A DNA stretch of 64,000 nt, taken from Brachynemurus nebulosus (Eukaryota; Arthropoda; Insecta; Neuroptera; Myrmeleontidae). The position numbers and the translations under genes are program-made. The number at the start of each line of letters is the position of its first letter. Position 1 is the first letter of the stretch. Positions 37,317-49,040 of this stretch are shown here, piece after piece. The notes beneath the pieces are model-generated. The model ran no database searches, was not told the origin of the DNA, and was given only the letters and a program-made list of their open reading frames with translations. Location of the stretch: NCBI GenBank assembly GCA_035578155.1, contig JAPWDM010000009.1, positions 2,764,001 through 2,828,000 on the forward strand. Direction: 5' to 3'.

Positions 37317-39239
37317 TTCTGTATTATGATTTCACGGCACATTTTAAACTAGCCAAATATATTTTCTAATTTTTTAAAGCTCAATTCAAAAAACTACACG
37401 ATAAATCAGTTACGACAATTTTTTTTTTATCAATAAACGTTGTATTTATTTAATTTTTGCAAATTTAATTTAATCGGTGCTAATTTTTTTTGATTGAGCA
37501 ACACAACAGTACTGCAATTTTGATACGGGGATAAAAATAGAATGAGCGATTTATTCACAGATTTGTAAGAATTCTTATCATCAAATAATTTTATAAACAC
37601 TTAAACAAGTACATATACACGGCATATGCCGCATATATGTATATTTACAAGTTAGTGTTATCAGCAATATTATACGATATAGTAAAAAAAAAAATGTTTG
37701 ATTTCACTTTTGTAATTTTTTTCAAATTTAAATTAATGCTAATAAATCGTCAATGACCGTTTGAAAGCTTTTTAAATTTCATTTTTTTTTTAAATTTTGG
37801 AGCTGTTGTGCAATTTTTAACTGCACGTGGTTTAGTCGCTAAAGATTGTTAAAACGATTTTTTCAAAGGATTTTAACGAAACTTCTCTACATATTTATTT
37901 AATTCAATACCAATAATACGAGCCCTTACCGAAAAATAATTAACCACCCCAATTTTTTCGAAAAACGATTTCAAAGTTTTGTAATTTTAACACGGGCTCT
38001 TATGGGAAAACTATTTTTTTTTTTTTTTTTTTTTTGAATGAAATAAAAACGTGTCAAAAGAATTTGATAAAAATTTAATATGTTATAAAATACAAAGTTA
38101 CAAACCATATTTAATAACAAATAAAAATTATTCATCACGCTATTTTTGAAATATAATTTATAAACATCATTTTACAACGTTTTTACAACGCTTTTTCAAC
38201 AATGCTTTTATACTGCTACAACATAAGCGCACGGAAATTTAAAAAAAAAACGAGAGGTATACAAATATAATAACTGAAGAATAATACATTATTTAATTTC
38301 TGATATAAGAAAAATTTTTCGCTGAGATATACATACTTTTGTACCTGACTATCTTGGAGCAACTGCATTAATTAATTAATCAATAAATGTTGTGGATATT
38401 TTTTCTCTAACAAGTTACACTTAAAATTATCTTGGAATTTTATCTGTTTGAAAAATTAATCTGGATTTCCACTAAACTCGTGCGTAGATTTCAACAAAAC
38501 TTCTACATTGTTTACAAACAATCTCAGCTTTTTGACAACTGTTCGATTTTTGTTTCCGGAATCTCAACCAATGGTGCTTTTTCTGACCGATTAAGTTTTC
38601 TAATTCGCAGTTGGATCGTAATTTCCCATGCAACTCTTGTCGTATTCCATCGTAATGATGTCCAAAATACGACCTTCTTCAATATCTCGGTTTCGAATAT
38701 TTATTTTCCATCCAAATTTTTCCATTTAAAAAAATTTTTACCCAAAATATACGAATTCAACTTAATTTGATATTAACAGAAACAAAATACGCCTGTTTAG
38801 AAATCCGGCATTATAAGATTCGATCTCAGAAGAAATCGACCCGACAGGGAAAATGGCGTCAAACGCTATATGAAACCGCTACACCCTTCACAAGAACTTA
38901 AAGGTCAAACAACAATTAACTAATGTAAAATTATTCAATTACTGAATTATTTATTATTTCAAATTTTGCTTCCTCGAAATTTGCAAGATTCAAAAAACTG
39001 TATAATTTTAACGACGAATTTATTTAACAAATTCAGTTCTCAAATTTTGTCTTTATTTTACTGAACACACTTTTATGAAGCCGTATATTTTTGTTTTAAT
39101 CGTTCTAATCCAATTGTTGTAAAATTCAAACTTTTATTCGGGGTGATTATACCCCTTAATGGAAAGGGTACGAGAACAAGAATATCTGTTCAAAAGTAAA
39201 TCTAAAGATGGAACTATTCTAGGCCTAGCAAAGGTAATC

Positions 39240-39690
39240 AGAATTCAAGGCAATTTAAGTTAAAAAACAAATGTTACTGAAGGAATTACTCAGGGTAAAC
39301 CACTGAACCCAGTATTATTTATTCTATAAATTAATTTTGAACTATTATGTCAAATATTTCCATAATAGGGTAAAAGCCCTCTTTGTGGAATGGTATCTAA
39401 TACTGGAACAGTTTTGACATTTACATATTTATTTCTTTAATTAAGTAAGGAAACTTTAAATGCGAGGTGAATTTAAATTGAAAAACAATCATTCTATTAA
39501 TAATAATTTTTGTTATCAGACGTTTCTTTCAGAAATAACTTCATTAATATGTAAATGTTCATAATTAGATACCGTTCCACAAAGGGGGCTTTTACCCTAT
39601 ATAAAAAAAATAAAATTGGGCTCAAAGATTCGCTCTGCATAATTCCTTCAGTAACATTTATTTCCTATAACTTAAATCACCCTGAACTCT
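39240..39690. pseudogene. Inverted LINE reverse-transcriptase relics around a mariner-type MITE
   Basis: Plus strand near 39270 reads VTEGITQGKPLNPVLFIL; minus strand near 39665-39610 reads VTEGIMQSESLSPILF. Both derive from the GVxQGxxLSPxLF reverse-transcriptase motif of non-LTR elements. They face each other, with the 39368-39597 MITE between them. Confidence 0.55.
39368..39597. mobile_element. Tc1/mariner-type MITE
   Basis: The ends GGGTAAAAGCCC and GGGCTTTTACCC extend as about 37-base inverted repeats (with GTGGAATGGTATCTAAT). Flanked by TA on both sides (39366-39367, 39598-39599), the Tc1/mariner target. 230 bp, non-coding. Confidence 0.75.
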
Positions 39691-39779
39691 GCTTGGGCAC
39701 CCGAACCAGGATATAACCCCGGAAAAAAGCTCGACAGAACCAGAATAACTGCTAAATATCCCTGTCGCAGCATCCTTCA

Positions 39780-40205
39780 TAATATAGCGAATTTCCGTTT
39801 ACAAAAATTGGTTTTTCTCGAAAACCAGCTTACATAGAATACTAGTTCAATGTATAAAAATGTCGCAAAAACTTTTAATTTTGGATAAATTTTGGCAAAA
39901 AATGCCCAAAAAACATGTTCCGGTAATCGGGTGTGTCTGGCTGGAGAACTCATCCAAGATTTTTGGACTTCCAACGTTTTCACTAAATTTCATAAAAATA
40001 CAATGTTTCGCTCGAGAGTTATCGTGCTGATACATAAATATGTATACATGTAAATATAAACTTTCGTGAATATCGTTTTCGATTTCTAGGGATCTCAAAA
40101 GTAAATTTCCATTATAGTTCCCAGCTCAAGTCGCATCGTCATGACAGTGGCTGTAATAGCTGAATTTTCGATTCGAAAATTCGCTAAAATCGAAAAATAA
40201 TCTAA
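39780..40205 (+). repeat. Dispersed repeat R1 copy without TA array
   Basis: The most intact R1 copy lacking a microsatellite: the position of the (TA)n in other copies holds ATAAATATGTATACATG here. It ends with TTTTCGATTCGAAAA. Confidence 0.6.
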
Positions 40206-41329
40206 ATTTTTATTAAAAAAAATTGCGGATAAACAAAAAAAGCAAAGACAAAGGAGATAACTTCTGAGCTTGTACTGTCTATCGATCTGTCTCTCCCCGG
40301 AAATGAAAATACGGGGGTTGTTATAAATATTTCACAATGAAAATACTTTATTATGATTAGATACTTCCATTAGGAAAATACTGCGCCGATCAGAAGAGAA
40401 AAAGTTAAGTTACACAAACTAAATTTTAAAAAATTATCTTTATTACCCAAAAAATTACTCAAAATTTCATATAATACACCAAATACCTTGAACGTAATAA
40501 TAAAATGTACAACTTCTAAAAAATTGTATACAAAAAAGTTGCAAATTCATTACAAATTTCAAATTTTTCATTTAACTACTTAAAAATAAATAGAAAATAA
40601 TTTTTACAAAACTACTCACCAATTTCAACCCATTTTATAGCAATTAATATGGACACCACAAAGTCAAAATAATATTGTTAAAACAATCACATGTTTTACA
40701 CACAAGAAATTAATTTAATTCAAGATAAATTTAAAACTATCCATATTCATATACTCAATGTTTAATTATTTTCTTTTTAAATTACGTTTTTTTAAATACT
40801 TTTTCCTATAATTTTCCACCGAAATAACTACCAAAAAACTATTGAAGTATTTTCTTTCAAATAATCCACTTAAGTTATTAATATTATTTTTCAACCAAAA
40901 AAAAACCAAAATATATTTCACCTGTTATAACATTAAAACATTTTATAACACATCCATTATTTTTAAAAAATGATAAGAGCATTTTATTTATATTTAAAAA
41001 GTATTCGATTGCGCGCGCATCACACTACATAATTATGTATGTACCACATGCACATACGTTATGTACAGCCGGAGAACCAGATATTTGATTTAGAGAACGA
41101 GTTTTAAAAAAAAATTTATGTAATTTAAAAAAAAAAAACACCATTTTTATTGTTTATAAACATAAAAATTTTTTACAACGGGGCGAATTCGAATAAAAAT
41201 TTTCGTATTTTCACTAAACTTGTTGAATTTGTTTCAATAAAAAAAAAAATTTATTGCATAATTGAAAACTTGTTTCAAGTAAAAGACCTTGGAATAATAT
41301 CAATTAAATGAAACATTAACGGGAATTCA

Positions 41330-41870
41330 AATTGAACTGACTGCTGCGAGAGTGGCCTGAGTGAACACCGTGAGTCACTAACTTTCCAAAAATAGTTACG
41401 CAACGCCACAACGCCGCACACACTACTGCCCCTTTTTTTCACGTATCACATCGTAAACGAAATTTCCACAACAATAAAAAACTGACCGAAACGACCGAAA
41501 CGTGTTTTACACGAACCGAAGCGACCGTAGCCACCATATTCAATTTTGAATGCGACGAATGTACAACAAATTTAATGAACAACAAACAATTTGGCCCCCG
41601 CGCAAATGACAGACAAGTTGCTGGACGAGAAACACCACCATAGAGTATGTAAGTTTGATGTGCGCACCAGCACCACGTCCAACTGGAGGAAAAGTGTTGT
41701 ACAATTCACAACGATGATTTGTGTGTATATATTTATGAAGCTATATGTGTGTTGTACACAGGTCAGGCAGGCAAGAGACGGGCGACTAGAAATGAAACGA
41801 CAACCTGGCAACAGTGCAATGCGATCATTCGGTCGGCTTTGATGCTGGTTGGTTGTGAGTTAGGGTTGCC
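41330..41870 (-). promoter_or_regulatory. Candidate Sin3A 5' leader/promoter region
   Basis: Stands out from its surroundings by higher GC content. On the minus strand it reads AATATGGTGGCTACGGTCG and CAGTCAGTTC, which resembles a TATA-less insect promoter and leader. Position upstream of Sin3A fits, but no clean donor was found, so this is a weak call. Confidence 0.25.
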
Positions 41871-42002
41871 AACGTTCAGAAAAAAAAAAATATCAACGAC
41901 CCGATGTTTAACCCGTTTATCGTATAGTGAATTTTTTGGAAATGTCACGTTGCCTGAATGAATTTAAGGTGAATCTTTTCCAAGTTTAGAATTTGAAATT
42001 TT

Positions 42003-42769
42003 AGGCTGTATACCAGTGATGTCGAGCCGAAGAGTAGTTAGTCAATTAATCGACTAAAATTGTTTTTCAGACAAATTTAATCATTAGTCGAAAATTTCGA
42101 GTATAGAATAGTCGACTAATCGACTAAATATTTAATCAAATTCATGAATAGAGCAACCAATATAACTATCAAAATCGAGGTCTTCTTTTAAATTTAATTA
42201 CTGAGTTAATTAGTCGTTTAAAAAAAAATTAATCATTTTGATCATTTAGTCGAAGGTAAAATAGTCGACTAAAAAATGACTACGAAAAACAATGCAAAAA
42301 AAAATCTTAAATTAGTCGTTTAAAAAAAGCAATACAAAAAAATATTAAATTAGTCATTTAAAAAAAAAATTATTCATTTAGTCGAAGGTAAAATAGTCGG
42401 TTAAAAAATGATTAAATATAAACAAAATTAGTCGACTAAACCGATTATCGATTAATCATCCGACATCACTACTGTATACACAATCAATGAAATAAGAAAT
42501 AAGAAATAAGGAGTATGCCATCTAGTGATATTGAATGGAACTTGAACGTAACTGGTCATAGAAGTAAATATGTAGGTATTTTTTTACGTTAAAATTCGTG
42601 ATTTTTTTTCACGTAGTGACAAAAAAGTCATCACGAACGTTACTTTTTCATGAATTCTGATGTACAAAAATACCTAAATACATTTACCTATTTAAAGTTT
42701 CATTCAACGTCACTAGATGGCATACTCCTTATTTCTTATTCCTTATTTCATTGATTGTGTATACAGCCT
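42003..42769. mobile_element. PIF/Harbinger-like foldback element, interrupted by a hAT element
   Basis: Ends GGCTGTATAC (left) and CATTGATTGTGTATACAGCC (right) belong to the same family as 3939-4820. Flanked by TTA on both sides. The left terminal repeat is split after GTATAC by the hAT MITE at 42014-42471; the remainder resumes with ACAATCAATG at 42480. Confidence 0.75.
42014..42471. mobile_element. hAT MITE family B, copy 2, nested
   Basis: Ends CAGTGATGTCGA and CGACATCACTA lie between exact 8-bp duplications CTGTATAC (42006-42013, 42472-42479). The interior has the same TTAGTCGACTAA repeats as 11463-11922. The duplicated target is part of the Harbinger terminal repeat. Confidence 0.87.
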
Positions 42770-43689
42770 TAGTATATTATACAGAAAGATATGATGCATT
42801 CACTGACACTATTTTGAATAATTTCTGACGTATAGTTTAGAAGAAATAAATTTTCCAAGTGAGAATTTTTAACGTATGAGTAAATGTGAAAGAATGATTA
42901 GAGATGAATCAGTGGTATGTATTTAATTAATTAAATTGTGCCATTAAAAACCAACTTTAAGATCTAAAAAACTGAAAATTATTTTCTTTTATGTTTTCAA
43001 ATCATTAAAAAACTATTTTGTTTAGTATTGGACATTTAGTATTAGTTATTGTAATAAATAGGAAAAAAAACTACAAAAATGTCAATTTGTACTAATACAC
43101 CCATAATATATTTGTGTAGGTGTTAGTTATTATGTGTTCGTACACATCAACTACCAGAATCAAATTGATTACTTTTAAAATTATTAAAATTAGAAGATTG
43201 AACAATAATCAAATATTAATACTGTTACATGTATTATAAAATTTAACTTATTTTTCTACAGATAAATTATATTTATTTATAGAGAAAAAAATAGACTTAG
43301 TAATTCATTTGTCACAAATATGTCAGTACTGATCGATTCACCTTAACATCAATTAATTTATAATTAATTATTTTTGTACACCAAAATTTTTGTCTAAATT
43401 TCATGGTGCGCATTATACGGCGGATATAAAACTGAGTTCTATAAAAATTGTGACAGTTTTTATTTTAATATTATTATACATAGGTATATTCTTCTGTCAA
43501 CAGTGTAAGTGGGTTATCAAATAAATAAAAAAATACGCTGCCAATGGGGTGTGGCAAACAGCTGCCTCGTGCTCATACAAACACCTTGGTAATTTAATGC
43601 CCAATATATCTTAATATCCAAAATAAATAATCAAAACGATTCATAAAAAACTGAGCGAAGTAGGAATAGCAGTAAATAAGATATTGACA

Positions 43690-43965
43690 TTTAATGGGAT
43701 TTCATGGCAGCGCCGTGGATACTATTACTCCGAATGCAATGAAATTTGTAGGGGACCACCTAGGAACCAGACCGTATAATTTCTGACAATTTCATAAAAA
43801 AACAATTGAATAGTTCAAAAGTTATGCCCCTTGGTGCAATTTAGTATATTAATGGAATGACAATATGGTAGCGGCGTAGCTACCGTTAATCCGATTTCGA
43901 TTAAATTCATAGGGGACCATCTAGGAGCTAAACTGCATAATTTCTGTCATAATTACATAAATAAA
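43690..43965 (+). repeat. Diverged tandem repeat, two units of about 160 bases
   Basis: Both units contain AATGGAAT-like starts, GGCAGCGCCG or GTAGCGGCG, TAGGGGACCA and ATAATTTCTG blocks. No coding potential. Confidence 0.5.
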
Positions 43966-44427
43966 ATTATAAAAATCAATTTTTTCCAGTCTTCTGGTAG
44001 AATTCCCTAACTTTTCAAGAAAATTTAGAATTCCCTGACATTTCCAGGTTTTCCAGTAATATGGCCACCATGATTACACACTCAAATTAGCCACATTTTG
44101 CCAATAAATCTATTTTATTTCACTTCTGTAGCCATTAATTTAAAAAAGAAAATTGAACCTGATGACGTCATCACGTTTAGTCTTTCTTTTAAAAACTCCA
44201 AAAAACCGTACTACACCTAGATTTTCCACATTGTTTTTTTTTTATTAATTTTAACAAAAACTTGACTTTTAATAATTTATTTGTCTCGTGATCAAAATGA
44301 TTACCGTAATGCGGAATAAATCAGGAAAAAAACCGTTAATTTCTTGTAATTATTGTAGTTAATAGTTATACTTGAGAAAATAATTATACTTGAGCTTATC
44401 CTGAGCTACTATTTATTAATAAATTAA

Positions 44428-44741
44428 TGCTGGCGTTCGAAACGAAAATTTTGTTAACGGAGCTTTCATCGTTACAAACCAGAGAGCACGCATTAAAAAA
44501 TTAACATACATTATATATTAAAACAACAATTTCTAACATGGTCACTGATTATTTTTATTTCATAATTTTTAAATGTGGCTGTACTTCAGAAATTAAGTAT
44601 TTATACCGTGAAAAACCATGAAAAAATATTTAACGTGCATTAATTTTTTGAATCAGAGCCCTCTGGTTTGTAACGGTGAAAGCTCCGTTAGCTGACGTTA
44701 GGCCCGTTAGGCTAACAAAATTTTCGTCCCGAACGCCAGCA
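44428..44741. mobile_element. Long-TIR MITE
   Basis: Ends TGCTGGCGTTCG and CGAACGCCAGCA, followed inward by AAAATTTTGTTA and GGAGCTTTCA blocks in inverted order and by AACCAGAG/CTCTGGTT. Decayed relatives lie at about 51330-51545 and 57560-57720. No coding frame. Confidence 0.65.
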
Positions 44742-44789
44742 AATAGTAAGTTTGAAAAATTAATAATGAAGCATTGCAGCAAGAATTAG

Positions 44790-45092
44790 GTGACCAGGGT
44801 GGCGATTGAAAACCAATTTCAAAATTCCCTGACTCCTCCGTGACTCTGAATAAAATTCCAGGACAACTCCGAAAAAAATATTGTTTAAAAATAAAGTAAT
44901 TTCGTTTTTTGACGGCCTTTTTTTTTATTTTTGCTCGTCAGTGGCAAAAAATACAAAAACTATCAGTCGACGCTCTCGCCGAGGCGAAAACTGAAAAAAT
45001 CCCTGACTACAACTGAAATTCCCTGACTTTTCCAGAAATTCAAAATTCCCTGACTTTTCCAGGTTTTCCAGATCGACCGCCACCCTGGTTAC
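44790..45092. mobile_element. TIR element with CCTGACTTTTCCAGG repeats
   Basis: Ends GTGACCAGGGTGGCG and CGCCACCCTGGTTAC are near reverse complements. Inner sequence has repeated AAATTCCCTGAC motifs. A fragment with the same motifs lies at 43985-44060. Confidence 0.6.
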
Positions 45093-47229
45093 TATAAATT
45101 TATTTCGCAATTTATTTAAATTATGTTGCTCAAAAGGTAAGTATATTTCATATACTTATTAACTAATAAGTCTTGTGCATATTTTTTATTAAATCTCAAT
45201 TCATTTCTAATTAACGTGAAATAAATAGGAACTGACGGTATTTAAAAATTTTTCAGCTAAATGAATAAAGAAAATGGATTTTCAAAATGGCTAAAAATCA
45301 AAAGTTAAAAGTAATCCGACTATGGGGCATTTTAGGCGCTCTAAATAAAATGTTTAACAATAAAAAGTATTATGCAGTAAATAGAATACTGCTTTTAACA
45401 GTATAGTTGGCAACCCTGGCCAAAACCGACACAAACTCACACACGAGCTGCACGTACGGAATATAGTAGAACCTTGTCACTTTGCACAAATACACACATA
45501 CACCGTAAAATAGATAAATATTACAAAATAAAACACTATCAACAAAATGTTGCCAAATTTAATTACAAAAACACTACTAAAAACGGCGCCACTTCAAAAA
45601 AAAAACTTTCACTGAACAATCCAAAAAAAAACTCATTTCATCAAAGAAAAAAAATCAATTCAAATACAAAATCTCGCGACAATTTTCCCGACCAACCAAA
45701 TATTTTTCCCCATCACATAAAGGAAATCGAATCCAGATTATGAGTTTACTGGTATAAGCTGTTGATGTAAGTACATACGCTGACAACGTTGCAAAGCGCA
45801 GATTCCGTCCAACACCCGTTCCCCCTCGCCCCTGCCCCGCGACACCGGCACACCGTTCACACATATCATTGGCCAACAGTTAAATCGATAGACGCAGAAA
45901 TATACATTTTAATGGATATTCGACCAAAACGACATGACGGAATTGTATTATTGTTACTAATTCTTCAATATACTAACTTTGTACAAAACGTATAAGACTA
46001 ATTTAAAAAAAAAAAAACTGTGCTACCCTTTTAATAATCACATTAAGTTATATAGGACAAACTGAAAACAATACGAAGAAAATCATATTTAAAAAAATCG
46101 AATTTTTTTTAAAAATTCGATTTTGTATCATAAAACAATGAACTAGTTAGGGAGATTTAAAACAAAAAATCTTTACAATGAGTAATTATTCAAAAAAAAA
46201 AAATTATAAATATGTACCCCAACATAATATATATATTTTTTTTTAATAAAAGCTATTTATAAAAATCATATTAAAATATACATAACAAGAATTACACATA
46301 TAAACGTAAATATCTACGCCTCCAAATGCAATGTTGCCATATAATACAAATCATACAATCTTAAATACATGTTTTTCTACGTTGCCATATACTACAGTAT
46401 ACAACGTCGCATAGAGTAGAATGAAATACAACAATAACTAAATCTGTTTTAATTTCAATCGACAATTTGACAATATTTTACCAATTATATTATTTAAATT
46501 TTTCATTTTTCCCCAAACAATACTTGATAAATTTTCGAAAATATCCAACCAATACAATTATTCGTTTGGGAAAAATTTGAAAAAATTGGAATAGCGCCCA
46601 AAATAACAATTCGAAAAAAAACGTTTTGTAAAACTTACTTAAACGAATACATTTAAGTAATTCGTTATAAATAAACGATCGAAAAAATTTAAATAGCGAA
46701 ATTTCATATGAATGAAAGTTGATGGTATAATAAAATATGTTTTACTTACTTGAAACCAGCGTGTATTTCAGTAAATTTTTGATGATTTTGCGTAAATGAA
46801 ACACTGATGTTGTCTGTTAAACGATTCTCAAACACAATTTCACAATTAACAAATTTTTTCAATAATTTCACCTTACAAAATATATGACACATTATACAAA
46901 TACAACCTACCCGTACAAAGTAAGATGATGAACTGAATAGAATATGGCAGTAGGCTTGTTTGGACGAGTTCAAATTACCGTTCGTGTTAAGTCAGCATAC
47001 GAACAATTTAAAAAATTTTCATAATCATCAAAATTTTCAAAAAATGTAAATTAACGCATTTAAATAATACGAAAATATTAATTAAATTGTTTATTTATTG
47101 AAAAATTCATAATATTTTTAAATGTTCCATTAATGTTTCGTATAACTTTCTGCCGACTTTACCTATTTTGAAAAATGCATAGATCCATGTAGGATGGTCG
47201 AATACAACTTGCAGTACAAATAAACACCT

Positions 47230-48407
47230 ATAGAGGACCTGGAGGACAATACAAAAACGATACCGTAGATAGGAACGAATAGGCTCGAATTCAGTCTTCA
47301 CACCGTATTTTTTTGTATTTATTTTATGAGTATCTTATCTTTAATATATCCTATTTCAAATACAATTGATCATGAGTCAAAGTTAAAAAATTAAATAATT
47401 CTTATACTGAAAACAAATCAATCTTCTATTCTTTTCTAAAAACAAACTGCAATTTTAAAATTTACGTAAGTGCAATAATGAAAGAGATAAAGCCAAGGAA
47501 ACGGAAATTATTTAAGTTCATAAGTGATGAGCATGGTTAAATTTAAGTGAAATGGACCATATATTAATTTATGCGAGGATGGTCACTTTATCATAGTATC
47601 CAAAAAATTTTGAAAATATCAGTGGTTTTTGAAAAAATAACAAAAATTATATAATTTCTTCTCTATTAAAAATTGAGGTCAAAAGAGACGATAAAGGGGT
47701 GAATGGAGACAACCCGTAGGGCCGAAATTTCGAATTTTTTGTATTTATACATCCAAAAAAGAAATAATACTTAATGATCTTCTGTAGAAATAAACGTAGA
47801 ATCTAAAGTTTATAAAGTATAGAATTATGCTGAATGTGTTTATAAAACTCTCGAATAACTTGATAACCTTGAAAGTACTCTGTTCTATGTTTCAATACAC
47901 CTTTCATCTGTCCCTAATCACCTCCCTATTAACCTATATACTGTCCTTATTCACACCTTTTCCGTCCCTATTAACTTTCAATTTAGCCCAATTGTCTTCT
48001 TAGCCCCCTTCTTAAAAAAATAAAAACAACTAAAATTTTGCAGTCTTCTTTTATCAGATATGTTTCAAAATAAGTAAAATTTCGATTAAACAATAATTTA
48101 TTCATAAGAGTACCAAAGTAAATAGTTTTTAGATAAAATTTTAAGAAACAAAAAATACCACTATTTGAAAACGTCAATCTAAACTGATTTTTTAATATTT
48201 TTTATCCAACTTTGTGCTTAGTCACTATTGTTACCCGAAAGAATAACGATTTTACTATAATTTAAGTAAGATATATGTTCGCATTTACGTTTAGTATTTT
48301 TAAATTAAATTCATGAATAATATTTTTCGTTTCGTTCCTATTCACCCGCCTATCCCGATTGATCACGGTACGGTGTAGAGAACCTGGAGGACAATACAAA
48401 AACGATA
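47230..48407. repeat. Pair of 34-base direct repeats 1.15 kb apart
   Basis: The segments 47230-47263 and 48374-48407 share CCTGGAGGACAATACAAAAA in direct orientation. The sequence between them has no coding frame I can identify. Confidence 0.45.
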
Positions 48408-48957
48408 AAAACAAAAATCGTGATGACATTAAAAAAATGAATTGCTCAAATATGACATTTTTTTACTTGAAAATCATTTTATTCGATCAAAATTCCATTT
48501 ATTACAATTCAAAATAATTGAAATTAATTAAAAATTACCATTTACTTTGCCTTAAAAAACAATAAGATTTATTAAAATTCCTGAAATTACATTTTTTTTA
48601 AAAGATGCAATTACAATTTAGTGAGGTCATTAAATTAAAATTTAAGTAATATTAAATAATAAATATATATTTTTATAATATTTTGCTGTTTTATTTTAAA
48701 CGATATTTAGTAAAAATACAATTTTTTGAGTGGTATTTTAGCGTGTAACGCATACTTTTATAACCACATAACATACTTGAATTACTTGAATTCCACATTT
48801 ATTATTATTTTTTTTTGTTCAAAACAATTTGAAAGTGAGGTCCGCGGTGAGGTCTTATCAAACTCTCATTTAGATTCTGCTAATTAATTTTTCTTTTTAA
48901 TTCTCATTGGTTAATATTTGAACCAATGAAATATTTAAAACGTGGTTTATTATTGAA

Positions 48958-48991
48958 TATAAATAAAAAAATCAAATTTTAAACGTGTTCA
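48958..48991 (+). promoter_or_regulatory. TATA plus initiator promoter of the Canopy gene
   Basis: TATAAATA at 48958 and an arthropod initiator TTCAGTTA with its A at 48991 are 33 bases apart, the normal spacing. This gives a 50-base 5' UTR before the ATG at 49041. An ATTGG (48906) and a CCAAT (48923) lie just upstream. Confidence 0.65.
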
Positions 48992-49040
48992 GTTAATCTT
49001 ATTAAGTTATTATAAATTATTACAGCTTATTTTTTTAAAA

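Larger units (their letters stand above)
30403..48957. other. Long region upstream of Sin3A and Canopy, no coding exon recognised
   Basis: Lies between two divergent genes. It must contain, or run up to, the Sin3A 5'-UTR exon and promoter; 41330-41870 is the most GC-rich candidate. The rest is AT-rich with repeats listed separately. Stretches such as 37400-39200, 40250-41300 and 45120-48900 show nothing else I can identify. Confidence 0.55.

Noticed and set aside
41591..41842. 83-codon plus-strand frame starting MAPAQMTDK
   Set aside because: No recognisable domain or splice partner; more likely part of a GC-richer promoter or leader region.
45474..45743. 89-codon frame rich in Lys and Asn
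   Set aside because: Low-complexity AT-rich translation; no family resemblance and no supporting splice signals.
46746..46973. Minus-strand frame ending at a good GTAAGT donor, possible Sin3A 5' exon
   Set aside because: Position and donor are plausible, but there is no promoter signature or coding similarity to support it.
48923..48945. ER-stress element upstream of Canopy
   Set aside because: CCAAT and CGTGG are 13 bases apart and the second half is inverted, so it does not match the standard CCAAT-N9-CCACG.
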